Assembly (NCBI GenBank): GCA_902796565.1
Contig: CADBPP010000117.1
Span: forward strand, 1 to 7,399
Source: an uncultured Eubacteriales bacterium
GTDB taxonomy: Bacteria; Bacillota; Clostridia; Eubacteriales; Anaerofustaceae
DNA length: 7,399 nucleotides
Reading direction: 5' to 3'
The notes under the pieces were generated by a model, which searched no databases, was not told the origin of the DNA, and saw nothing but the letters and a program-made list of their open reading frames with translations. Positions 1 to 6,432 of this stretch are shown here, piece after piece (the first letter of the stretch is position 1; each line of letters opens with the position of its first letter). A program made the translations under genes and the position numbers.

Positions 1-447
1 GCCCTGGGCGTCCTCGGAACCGAAGGCCACAGCGCTTCCGTTTAGAACGGAATTCGAACGAATGGTGATATCGCCGCCCGCTGTCACCGAGGAAGTGCCG
101 CTCACCGAAGCGCTGGTATCCTGCACCGCGACCTCCACTGCGATAAAGCCGCCGCTGGTGCCCTGCATGTCTCCCTTCTTTGCGGAAGCGCTGGATACGG
201 CCGTCGCGTCTGCAGAGAGCAGGACGCTGCCGCCCGCTGTTATCACACTGTCGCCGGTGACCTGGACATAGGTCTCCGTGACGCCCACAGCTACGGAAAC
301 AGCCACGGGCAGAGATCCCGTGGAAGCCTCTGCGGTCATGGTGACCGCAGTGGACGCCGCAGCTGAGAAATCGGTTCCTGCGCTTATATAAGCCCCGTTT
401 ATGACGATACCGGTCTCAGGCACGCCCACCACGAAGGCCACAGGAAC
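1..447 (-). repeat. Degenerate 45-52-residue beta-solenoid repeats of the adhesin
   Basis: From about residue 755 to the window edge the protein repeats a pattern: a hydrophobic strand (VPVAFVVGV / LPVAVSVAVGV / FIAVEVAV), a V-x-[VI]-[NTS]-G turn, an [IV]-[ST]-AG block (YISAGTDF, VITAGGSVLL, SVTAGGDITI) and an Ala/Ser-rich tail. The turn glycines lie near residues 772, 819 and 871, so the period is 47-52 residues. A related, weaker unit (MTSAGEIALTARS) occurs at about 727-739. The repeats evidently continue past the left edge. Confidence 0.7.
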
Positions 448-2709
448 GAAGAGGCTCGCCATCTTTTCATTCGAGACCTCCATGGCCATGTCGCTCCTGG
501 CGGTGAGGGCTATCTCTCCGGCGGAGGTCATGGAGCCATTCACGGTGATCACGGCGCTGCCTACTTTAATATTGAAGAAGTTGAGGTCGTCATCCAGCGG
601 TCCCAGCAGATCCACCAGGTCGTGGGTCTGGGTGACGGACACGTTTATAACTATGCTTCCGGAGGAAGCTGTAATGGATCCGCTCTGTTCTATTGTGACA
701 TATGCGTTCGAATCGAAGTCAAAGAGGCTTCCGGAATACCCGCCTTCTAGTTCGAGAGCGTCCGTAAATGCGTTCGGTCCGGTCGCGAACAGCGCGTCGG
801 AGTCCTCTGTGACGATCTCGATCGATGAGGCCTCGAGAGCCCCCTTCACGGTGATCCCCCTGCCCCTGAGCTTCAGGTTCACAGAAGGCAGTTTCAGGCC
901 TTCCGCCGCTACGGAGTACTCGTCCCCGGTCACCGTAAGGTTCGTCAGGAACACATCCATGCCGCTCCAGTCCGCTTTCAGGGCCTCACCGTCCTTCGCA
1001 GAGTATACATAATTCGTGAAAGACGATACATTTGAGCCCGTAAGACGCTCCAAGGATACGGAACGCTTGTTGAGCAGCGAATCTTTGAAGCTCTCAAACG
1101 CGTTCAGAGCCGTTTTAAATTCGGCGGACGTACTGTAGGTATAGTAAACAGCCTCAGAATCGAAATCAGAGGCCGGTGAAAATGCCCCGTTTGAGGCTTT
1201 CACGTAGTACTGCACCCCTTCCTTGAAGCCTGTGAGGTCCTTTTCCTCCTTATAGGACCCGTTTCTGTCTGCGTGCATAACGATAAGATACCTGTCTCCG
1301 AAGAGATTGGCGTTGTCGTCTGCCGCCAGGGATCCCGTAAGCACCAGGGTATCAAAGCCTTCGCCCGCGTCAGCGTATACTTTTCCCGTGACTGCAGCGA
1401 AGGACGTATCCGCGTTAAGAGTGTCGTCACCGGCACCCAGCTTTACAGAGACGTGCTCGGACGTGCCTCTGCCGGCCTTTTCCCCTGCATTGAGACTGAC
1501 AGAGTCATTTCCGGCCCCTGTATCGATATCCAGGACGAGGGATCCCGTATTCACGGTAACGGCGATCGTATCGCTGCCCTCACCCGTTTTCGCGTCCAGG
1601 GCGTTGCTATCGCTCTGGTATCCTCCCGTGACATATGTCACGGTGTCATCTCCGGCGCCTGTCTTAACGTCAGTTTCCGCTGATGCGTTGGCGTTTACGG
1701 TAACATTGTCGTTTCCGTCTCCGGATTCGATCTTTACGCTGTATCCGTCATCCTTAACGGTCACATTGATTACGTCATCGCCTTGTGAACCGTACCAGGT
1801 GAATTCGTCCCCTCCCTCGAGGGTCACAGTCTTTCCGTCCGCAAGGCTGAGGCCGGCCATCACCACGTTGATGCCTCTGATGGTGATGTTGCCGTTCACG
1901 ACGGCAGCTCCGGGGCATACCGGTGAGATCCCGCTCTTGTCGATCAGCTCACCCTCCGCCGGAAGCTCGTAGGAACCCGCCGACAGGATGAACAGCCTGA
2001 AATCCTCCCTGAGCTGCGCGTCCCCGGTAAGGAACGATGTGGAGAGGCCGTCGGTGGAGATGACCAAGTCCCCGATGTATTCGCCTTCCGCCACAGTGAC
2101 GGTGACGCTCTCGGTATCCTCTCCCGCCTTCTTCAATGCGGCGGCCACAGCCTTCTGCAGGGCGTTTTCGGATTCCGTCACCTGTGTCTTGGTGAACTGG
2201 CCCTCTGTCGGCGTGTTCTCGGAGTAGGTCGTCTCCTTGGGAACGTGCTCTGTCTTCTTGAGGTCTTCCTCACTGACGATGTCCTCCGTCCCCGTCACCA
2301 CCGCGGTAGTGCTCACGGGGACCGCGGAAGTGTCGGTCCTCGGATCCGTATCGTAGACCTGTGTCACTGTGACCGACGGGAGATCCGAAGTGAAGCTTTC
2401 GGGCTCATCCAGGGAGTTTTGTGTTTCCCCGGTACCGCTGTCCGTATCCGCCACTTCGGTGACCTCGGCGCTTCCCGGCGGGGATGCCAGAACATATGGC
2501 TCCTCCCCGGTGTCTATGTCATCCGCGCCGGGATCCTCCGCCGTCTCAGAGCCTTCTTCGGTCTGGGCCTCCCCCGGCCCCGGAGGGGGCACCTCCTCGG
2601 CGTATGCCGCCTTCGGCATCGCCGTGAAGATCAGCATCGCCAGCAGCAGAGCCAGCAGCACTGTCATTATTCTGTGATCGTACTTTTTAGTCGGGTTTTC
2701 CTTATTCAT
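1..2709 (-). CDS. Giant secreted beta-solenoid adhesin-like protein with RTX-like GxGxD motifs (3' end outside window)
   Basis: The frame stays open from the ATG at 2709 to the left edge, giving 903 codons with no stop, so the gene is partial. Residues 1-37 form a signal peptide: basic start, a Leu/Ala-rich core at about 15-31, and an AYA/EE cleavage site. Residues 38-150 are a Pro/Glu/Ser/Thr-rich acidic linker. Residues 150-300 (start 'ENALQKAVAAALKKAG', then 'VTVTVAEGEYIGDLVIS') look like the opening strands of a right-handed beta helix. Residues 305-460 carry seven GxGxD-type motifs. After a non-repetitive part (about 464-720) come 45-52-residue repeats rich in V/T/A/G. The start is supported by GAAGGTGG three bases upstream. 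This architecture is known from giant surface adhesins of gut Firmicutes; a role in adhesion is inferred. No anchor is visible because the C-terminus is missing. A 56-bp gap separates it from the two-helix gene upstream, so the two may be co-transcribed. Confidence 0.85.
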   Translation of the reverse strand, partial: MNKENPTKKYDHRIMTVLLALLLAMLIFTAMPKAAYAEEVPPPGPGEAQTEEGSETAEDPGADDIDTGEEPYVLASPPGSAEVTEVADTDSGTGETQNSLDEPESFTSDLPSVTVTQVYDTDPRTDTSAVPVSTTAVVTGTEDIVSEEDLKKTEHVPKETTYSENTPTEGQFTKTQVTESENALQKAVAAALKKAGEDTESVTVTVAEGEYIGDLVISTDGLSTSFLTGDAQLREDFRLFILSAGSYELPAEGELIDKSGISPVCPGAAVVNGNITIRGINVVMAGLSLADGKTVTLEGGDEFTWYGSQGDDVINVTVKDDGYSVKIESGDGNDNVTVNANASAETDVKTGAGDDTVTYVTGGYQSDSNALDAKTGEGSDTIAVTVNTGSLVLDIDTGAGNDSVSLNAGEKAGRGTSEHVSVKLGAGDDTLNADTSFAAVTGKVYADAGEGFDTLVLTGSLAADDNANLFGDRYLIVMHADRNGSYKEEKDLTGFKEGVQYYVKASNGAFSPASDFDSEAVYYTYSTSAEFKTALNAFESFKDSLLNKRSVSLERLTGSNVSSFTNYVYSAKDGEALKADWSGMDVFLTNLTVTGDEYSVAAEGLKLPSVNLKLRGRGITVKGALEASSIEIVTEDSDALFATGPNAFTDALELEGGYSGSLFDFDSNAYVTIEQSGSITASSGSIVINVSVTQTHDLVDLLGPLDDDLNFFNIKVGSAVITVNGSMTSAGEIALTARSDMAMEVSNEKMASLFVPVAFVVGVPETGIVINGAYISAGTDFSAAASTAVTMTAEASTGSLPVAVSVAVGVTETYVQVTGDSVITAGGSVLLSADATAVSSASAKKGDMQGTSGGFIAVEVAVQDTSASVSGTSSVTAGGDITIRSNSVLNGSAVAFGSEDAQG
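1330..1797 (-). repeat. Seven spaced GxGxD (RTX-like) calcium-binding-type motifs in the adhesin
   Basis: Residues 305-460 contain GSQGDD, GDGNDNV, GAGDDTV, GEGSDTI, GAGNDSV, GAGDDTL and GEGFDTL. The key Asp residues fall at about 312, 334, 355, 380, 402, 429 and 453, so spacing is 21-27 residues. Classical RTX repeats are packed every nine residues; here a single motif recurs about once per presumed solenoid turn, followed by an alternating hydrophobic strand. Calcium binding is inferred from the motif only. Confidence 0.7.
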
Positions 2710-2765
2710 GATCCACCTTCGATAGTATTTGGCAGTTGTCCTTTCAGTCAGTGATCCGGTTAGGT

Positions 2766-3089
2766 TCACACGTTCCTGCTGTTATGTCCTTCCTCGACGT
2801 CCCTGTCATGACGCCTGCGGAGAACGGTCGTGACCACCACTCCCGCGAAGAACGCGGCCACCGCGGCCAGTACGTAACCTCCCGCACCTTCCAGCAGCAG
2901 CGATGTGCCGCTGTAGGAGCCTCCCACACCGTTGAAGTGCATACCCCCGCCGCTGAAGACCAGCATGATCAGGCACAGGGTGAGCGTGACGCTCCCAGCC
3001 CCCAGGGCCGCGGTCTTCCGCCTTTCCCTGGCTGCTGTCAAAGCATCCATCCGTTCATGAAGGGATCTTATCCTTTCCTGTGTATTCAT
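2766..3089 (-). CDS. Small two-helix membrane protein, function unknown
   Basis: This encodes 107 residues. Residues 1-26 are a charged, probably helical or coiled-coil start (RIRSLHERMDALTAARERRK). Hydrophobic segments at about 28-46 and 70-88 are predicted membrane helices, joined by a Gly/Ser-rich loop (GGGMHFNGVGGSYSG). A basic RRRHDR stretch follows the second helix, so both termini should be cytoplasmic by the positive-inside rule. AAGGAAGG upstream of the ATG supports the start. The gene follows the terminator of the sigma/protease operon and precedes the giant secreted protein by 56 bp, which suggests a role linked to that protein or to the envelope. I recognise no catalytic motif and assign no function. 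I see no convincing housekeeping promoter in the 120 bp before it. Confidence 0.8.
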   Translation of the reverse strand: MNTQERIRSLHERMDALTAARERRKTAALGAGSVTLTLCLIMLVFSGGGMHFNGVGGSYSGTSLLLEGAGGYVLAAVAAFFAGVVVTTVLRRRHDRDVEEGHNSRNV

Positions 3090-3170
3090 CCGGGTATACC
3101 TTCCTTTGTACAGTAGTCTCCGTTAATTCAGTGTCATGAAAGGATGAAGATTCCTAACCTTTTCGGGCAA

Positions 3171-3200
3171 AAAAACAAAAAAATCCGCCCTGAAGGCGGA
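3171..3200 (-). terminator. Intrinsic terminator of the sigma/protease operon
   Basis: On the minus strand a perfect 6-bp stem (TCCGCC / GGCGGA, 5-base loop, 3184-3200) begins 9 bases after the protease stop codon. It is followed by a seven-T run, a G and a further T-rich run. It separates this operon from the downstream two-helix and adhesin genes. Confidence 0.85.
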
Positions 3201-3209
3201 AAGAAGAAG

Positions 3210-3839
3210 TCAGGAAGCGACCATGCTCTTTCTGAAGAAGATGAGGTAGACAGCCAGGACCGTCATCGGGATCGCGCATCCGATCCAGAACACGGCTCCG
3301 GACTGGTTCACCAGTATGTTGAAGACGCCGTGGAAGCTTGTGACGAAGCACATCAGAGCGAAGACTCCCACTGTCCTCAGATATATCTGTTCCCACAGGA
3401 AAAACAGGCCCACGGCCACCACCATGCCGCACATCACATGCATGGCCCCGGTGCCGAAGCCGCGGATCGTCAGCCTGAGGAGATCGGAAGTCCCGTAGGA
3501 CGTGAGAAAGCACACATTCTCGAAGGTGGCGAATCCCACGGATACGTACATTGCTCCGCTGAGGGCGCTGCCTTTTTCGGGCTCGAATACCAGAAGGTAG
3601 AAGAGGAGCGGGAGAAACTTCAACACTTCCTCCACCGCCGGGGATATCTCATAGGACGCGGTGAGGGCGTCGGTCCCCGTCAGTGACGCGATGAAGGTGC
3701 TGATATAGGCGGAGAACAGGCATGCCGTCATTCCCGAGGTAAGGAAGACCAGTGCCCGGCCCGTCTCCCGCTTCACGCACACTATCGCAAGTATAAGCGG
3801 CGCCGCGAGGCATATGTAGATGTTTTCGATGTAGTTCAT
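3210..3839 (-). CDS. PrsW-like / CAAX-superfamily intramembrane protease
   Basis: This encodes 209 residues with about seven membrane helices. The superfamily motifs are visible in order: EExxK at 70-74 (VEEVLKFLP), a GFATFENVCF block with E107 and N108, H134 in GTGAMHVMCG, and HxxxN at 170-174 (SFHGVFN). In Bacillus subtilis, PrsW performs the first cut of the anti-sigma factor RsiW and so releases SigW. Here the gene shares an operon with a sigma factor, so regulated release of that factor is the natural inference; the substrate is not known. The ATG at 3837-3839 overlaps the stop of the preceding gene (ATGA), which favours this start over an upstream in-frame ATG at 3959 lying inside that gene. 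All expected motif residues are present, so it should be active. Confidence 0.85.
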   Translation of the reverse strand: MNYIENIYICLAAPLILAIVCVKRETGRALVFLTSGMTACLFSAYISTFIASLTGTDALTASYEISPAVEEVLKFLPLLFYLLVFEPEKGSALSGAMYVSVGFATFENVCFLTSYGTSDLLRLTIRGFGTGAMHVMCGMVVAVGLFFLWEQIYLRTVGVFALMCFVTSFHGVFNILVNQSGAVFWIGCAIPMTVLAVYLIFFRKSMVAS

Positions 3840-4453
3840 GGCTCCACCGCCTTTTTCGTCGCGTAAAGAATGAATGGGAAGCTCGCTGTGAATATCAGAT
3901 CGAATATATAATAGGGATGGAAAAGCGCCTCTTCGTTCCAGAACAGAGAAGATATCCAAAGGGCGTATTCGATGAGGCAGAATGCCAGCACCGCCGATGG
4001 AAGGATATGCGCCTTTTTTCCCAGTGCCCCGTCCGACAGACGTATGATCGCCGAATACATGAGAAGTCCCATAAGACCCGCATAAACGATGTTGTTAATT
4101 ATTTCGCCCCACATCATGAAAATGACGCCCATACCGATGGAAAGGGCGGGCCCCAGAAGAGCGAGGGGCCTTTTGCCGCTGACCTCCTCCGGGGGCAGGA
4201 TGTGGCGCATCAGCAGGTACAGAAAAATATAGGCCGCGTACCAGCTCATGTCCGCCGCTACGGATATCTGGGGAGAACGTTCAATGAAGATGAGATACAC
4301 CGTCCAGTAGACGTCCCCCATCAGCAGTGTGCCGAAAAAGAAGGACAGCATCGTCCATGAACGGCTCCCGTACTTCATGGCGCGGAACACCGAGACGGAA
4401 ACGCACACCATGAGTGTCAGGACCTGCAGGGAGCTGTCAATTGCTTCGATCAT
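3836..4453 (-). CDS. Seven-helix membrane protein of the sigma operon, possible sensor
   Basis: This encodes 205 residues that are nearly all membrane-embedded. Hydrophobic segments lie at about 7-24, 32-57, 66-86, 96-113, 118-136, 148-170 and 178-199, giving seven predicted helices and no sizable soluble domain. Conserved-looking polar or aromatic positions inside helices include GDVYW (46-50), SWYAAY (70-75) and IEYALW (160-165). GGGAGG six bases before the ATG supports the start. The start overlaps the end of the small membrane gene by 17 bases and its stop overlaps the protease start (ATGA), so translation is probably coupled across the operon. I do not recognise the family. From context it may sense a membrane signal or hold the sigma factor inactive, but that is inference. 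Confidence 0.8.
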   Translation of the reverse strand: MIEAIDSSLQVLTLMVCVSVSVFRAMKYGSRSWTMLSFFFGTLLMGDVYWTVYLIFIERSPQISVAADMSWYAAYIFLYLLMRHILPPEEVSGKRPLALLGPALSIGMGVIFMMWGEIINNIVYAGLMGLLMYSAIIRLSDGALGKKAHILPSAVLAFCLIEYALWISSLFWNEEALFHPYYIFDLIFTASFPFILYATKKAVEP

Positions 4454-4607
4454 CGTTTCCCTCCCGTCTTTTCCTTTGAGTATACATCCTCTTGCAAAAC
4501 AGAGTCACCGTGATCCCGAGAAGGAAAGCCGTAGCGGCGACGGCCGCGTAGCTGAGCCCCCCGGGAAGGGAGATAAGAAATAAGGATATGTCAGAGGACG
4601 TCATCAT
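4437..4607 (-). CDS. 56-residue single-helix membrane protein inside the sigma operon
   Basis: This short gene starts with tandem ATGs (4605-4607 and 4602-4604) within the last codons of the sigma gene and ends at TGA 4437-4439 within the seven-helix gene. Each overlap is 17 bases. A good ribosome site, GGAAGGG (4615-4621), lies 7 bases before the first ATG. The product has a short polar start (MMTSSD), one hydrophobic segment at about 8-38 with a PGG break near 15-17, and a strongly basic tail (CKRMYTQRKRREG). The positive-inside rule puts the tail, about 18 residues, in the cytoplasm. It fills what would otherwise be a gap between two tightly packed genes. The family is unknown. It could be a very small anti-sigma, an adaptor, or the protease's substrate; none of these is shown by the sequence. 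Confidence 0.7.
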   Translation of the reverse strand: MMTSSDISLFLISLPGGLSYAAVAATAFLLGITVTLFCKRMYTQRKRREGNDDRSN

Positions 4608-5148
4608 GGGTGATCCCTTCCTTTTCCAGTTCGGCCCGAAGCCTTGCCCTGCCGTTCGTCAGCAGGTTGTCTATCCTTTTCCTGCTGCAGCCCAGGACCT
4701 GTGATGCCTGGGCGTAATCCATGCCCATATAATAGAAGAGCCACAGCGCTTCCCTGTACTGGGGAGCCACCCTGTTCAGGCATCTGGCGAGAACGTCGCT
4801 CATCTCGCTCTTCCATGCGGACTCCTCCGGGGATATCTCCTCAGAGGGCAGTTCCCCCGTTTCATCCTCGGGACAGAACTCAGGGCGGGAGAGCTTCAGC
4901 CTCCAGAAGCGGGCCGCCTTGTTCCGGGCGACTTTGAAAAGATACGCCCTGAACCCCCCTTCTTTGATGGAAGGCCTGTTCACCAGTATCACCGTGAAGC
5001 ACTCCAGCATCAGGTCCTCCGCGTCGTGGATGTTGTGAAGGAAGCCGTCAAGATAAGCCGTCAGCGCGTCTGCGTAACGGATCATCAGCTTATCGCCCGC
5101 GGACTGATCGCCCGACAGGAACAGCCGGTACAGTTCGTGATCTGACAT
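4591..5148 (-). CDS. ECF-like sigma-70 family RNA polymerase sigma factor
   Basis: This encodes 185 residues. Region 2 spans about 6-83: the core-binding part contains DAEDLMLECF (42-51), and the -10-recognising part contains FRAYLFKVARNKAARFWR (66-83). An acidic Pro/Glu-rich linker runs from about 89 to 112. Region 4 spans about 115-172 with the -35-recognising helix-turn-helix YAQASQVLGCSRKRIDNLL (145-163). There is no region 1 or 3, as in ECF-type factors. The start at 5148 is set by AAGGAGG at 5155-5161, six bases upstream; an in-frame ATG at 5202 would add 18 residues but lacks such a site. It heads the operon with two membrane proteins and a PrsW-like protease, which implies control by membrane-linked proteolysis. 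Its target promoters are unknown, and I found no clear promoter for the operon itself. Confidence 0.88.
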   Translation of the reverse strand: MSDHELYRLFLSGDQSAGDKLMIRYADALTAYLDGFLHNIHDAEDLMLECFTVILVNRPSIKEGGFRAYLFKVARNKAARFWRLKLSRPEFCPEDETGELPSEEISPEESAWKSEMSDVLARCLNRVAPQYREALWLFYYMGMDYAQASQVLGCSRKRIDNLLTNGRARLRAELEKEGITHDDVL

Positions 5149-5210
5149 GGCCTCCCTCCTTGCCTGAATTGGTCTCTGCGCCGCGGATGTCTTAAATCTC
5201 ACAGTCTGTC

Positions 5211-5239
5211 TTTACTTTTGGGCGCCTCTTTGCTATACT
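5211..5239 (+). promoter_or_regulatory. Promoter of the tRNA-Leu gene
   Basis: TTTACT (-35, 5211-5216) and TATACT (-10, 5234-5239) are separated by exactly 17 bp and stand 11 bp before the mature 5' end of the tRNA. The -10 matches the housekeeping consensus at 5 of 6 positions and the -35 at 4 of 6. Confidence 0.7.
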
Positions 5240-5250
5240 GTCTTATACGT

Positions 5251-5335
5251 GCGGATGTGATGGAATCGGCAGACATGCAAGATTTAGGATCTTGTGCCGC
5301 AGGGCGTGCAGGTTCAAGTCCTGTCATCCGCACCA
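5251..5335 (+). tRNA. tRNA-Leu (anticodon UAG)
   Basis: The 85-base sequence folds as a class II tRNA. The acceptor stem GCGGATG pairs with CATCCGC, followed by discriminator A and an encoded CCA. The anticodon stem CAAGA/TCTTG encloses loop TTTAGGA with anticodon TAG. A long variable arm (GCC/GGC stem) is present, as expected for leucine tRNAs. The T arm GCAGG-TTCAAGT-CCTGT has one G-U pair. It reads CUA and probably other CUN codons. A T-rich run (5337-5347) follows directly and may help termination. It is the only plus-strand gene, divergent from the sigma operon and convergent with the FRG gene. Confidence 0.96.
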
Positions 5336-5338
5336 CTT

Positions 5339-6151
5339 TTATTTTTTGTCCCTGATCACGTAATAATGCCTCGCGATCCACTTCGAAAGGCCGTCAAGGC
5401 CGGGATACATCACTCTTTCGCTGATGTTGTGCTGGTCCAGAAGGTCCCTCACGTCCCATCTCACGTTCTTGTCTATGATGTACTTCACCGTGTTATCGGT
5501 ATTCTCGTCCAGGAAGGCCTCTATGCCCTTCATGTTCATCGGCACCACAGAGAAGAAGGAATACTGGTTGATGATCCTCGGATCGTTGGAGGGCGGCTCC
5601 AGAATGACCATGGCTCTGCCGTCCATATCCCTGTCATAGCTTTCGGTGGTATCAACTATCGAATTGAGCATCCCCTCGGTGAAGATGTAGGAATGGTCCT
5701 TTTCCAGTACGCTGCGGTAGCGCTCCGGAAGCATCCCGTAGAGCTCCTTTAAGTCTATCCTCCAGACTATGCCGTCCCGTTTGTCGGTATCGTCTATATC
5801 GTTCTCGCTGGTGGCGAAATGCATCGCGATCAGGGAGGAATGGGTCCAGTCCAGAAGCCTCGTGGGCAGACCGTAATGCTGTCCCGTTATCATCTGCTTC
5901 CACACCGAGGAGGACAGCGAGGCGTCCTCTATGCTGGCGAACTTGGTGAAGCTGTTGAGGATGGGCATCTCGAGCTGGGACTCCAGTTCCCCACAGTTGC
6001 GCCTGAGGCTGGTGACCAGCCTGTAGGACGTATCCGGTATGCCCCGGTAGATGTAGTTGGTCCTAAGCCTCTTTATATCCGCGTTGTACTGCCGGTCGAG
6101 GATCAGCTCCATCGCGTCTTCAAGCTTTTTTATCTCAACTGTTCTGATCAT
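5339..6151 (-). CDS. FRG-domain protein
   Basis: This encodes 270 residues with the hallmarks of the FRG domain (Pfam PF08867): the (F/Y)RG signature as YRG at 35-37, SLRR at 48-51, QHYGLPTRLLDWT at 91-103 followed by a small-residue helix (SSLIAMHFA), DGIVWRID at 126-133, the RIINQYSFFSV block at 192-202, and YPGLDGLSKWI at 249-259. The domain fills the protein and there is no membrane segment or signal peptide, so it is cytoplasmic. The biochemical activity of FRG domains is not established to my knowledge; such genes are often found in accessory and defence-type regions. GGAG seven bases before the ATG supports the start. A two-helix membrane gene ends 15 bp upstream, so the pair is very probably co-transcribed. 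The stop lies 3 bp from the convergent tRNA, with no terminator seen between them. Confidence 0.88.
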   Translation of the reverse strand: MIRTVEIKKLEDAMELILDRQYNADIKRLRTNYIYRGIPDTSYRLVTSLRRNCGELESQLEMPILNSFTKFASIEDASLSSSVWKQMITGQHYGLPTRLLDWTHSSLIAMHFATSENDIDDTDKRDGIVWRIDLKELYGMLPERYRSVLEKDHSYIFTEGMLNSIVDTTESYDRDMDGRAMVILEPPSNDPRIINQYSFFSVVPMNMKGIEAFLDENTDNTVKYIIDKNVRWDVRDLLDQHNISERVMYPGLDGLSKWIARHYYVIRDKK

Positions 6152-6166
6152 CGTCCGACTCCGTCT

Positions 6167-6358
6167 CTATTCAACGCGCCACGACGCCATAAGCATAAGT
6201 GTCGCGGTGCAAACGAGCCCCGCCAGCAGGAAGGTCTCCAGCCCAGATGCCGCGGGCTGTCCCGTTCTGATGAAGTTGTAAACGAGTCTGGATGCCCCGA
6301 TGACCATCATCCCGATCCCGCACACCAGAAGGGTCTTCCCCTTATCACTCAGATTCAT
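6167..6358 (-). CDS. Small two-helix membrane protein paired with the FRG gene
   Basis: This encodes 63 residues with two predicted membrane helices (about 9-29 and 41-59), a short loop (RTGQPAASG) and almost no soluble part. A strong ribosome site, GGAAGGAGG, sits seven bases before the ATG, which makes this a real gene despite its size. It ends 15 bp before the FRG start, implying co-transcription. The family is not recognised. It could anchor the FRG protein, act as a membrane effector, or be an unrelated envelope protein. No separate promoter is clear between the upstream terminator and its start, so read-through from the lipoprotein gene may contribute. Confidence 0.75.
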   Translation of the reverse strand: MNLSDKGKTLLVCGIGMMVIGASRLVYNFIRTGQPAASGLETFLLAGLVCTATLMLMASWRVE

Positions 6359-6396
6359 TCGTGTCCTCCTTCCATAACGGCACAGTGATTTTTAAC

Positions 6397-6425
6397 AAAA
6401 AAGGCCGTCTCACAGGAGACGGCCT
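6397..6425 (-). terminator. Intrinsic terminator of the lipoprotein gene
   Basis: A perfect 10-bp stem (AGGCCGTCTC / GAGACGGCCT, loop of 4, 6402-6425) is followed on the minus strand by six T residues. It starts 7 bases after the lipoprotein stop codon. Confidence 0.93.
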
Positions 6426-6432
6426 GAGACTC

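Noticed and set aside
1628..1641. Perfect 14-bp palindrome GTGACATATGTCAC
   Set aside because: It falls in the middle of the adhesin coding sequence within a Val-Thr-Tyr-Val-Thr stretch and is best explained by codon content.
401..1972. Long plus-strand reading frames (401-1012 and 1307-1972) rich in Ser, Thr and Pro
   Set aside because: They lie antisense to the continuous minus-strand adhesin frame, whose signal peptide, repeats and motifs are clearly real. Their composition is what antisense reading of Val/Thr/Gly/Asp-rich repeats produces, and they lack ribosome sites.
3090..3170. GGAATC followed downstream by TGAATT as an ECF-type promoter before the two-helix gene
   Set aside because: The match to known ECF promoter patterns is poor and there is no second copy upstream of the sigma gene to compare.
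3840..3959. Forty-residue N-terminal extension of the protease from the upstream in-frame ATG at 3959
   Set aside because: The extension lies inside the seven-helix gene and has no good ribosome site, whereas the ATG at 3839 gives a normal-length protein with an ATGA overlap.
5149..5202. Eighteen-residue N-terminal extension of the sigma factor
   Set aside because: The internal ATG at 5148 has AAGGAGG at ideal spacing, and region 2 of the sigma fold begins just after it.
5318..5345. tRNA-Leu 3' end as an integration (attachment) site for the FRG module
   Set aside because: No repeat of the tRNA 3' end is found elsewhere in the window, and there is no integrase or phage gene.
5199..5381. Minus-strand 60-codon frame crossing the tRNA
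   Set aside because: It is the antisense reading of a structurally complete tRNA gene plus intergenic DNA and has no supporting features.
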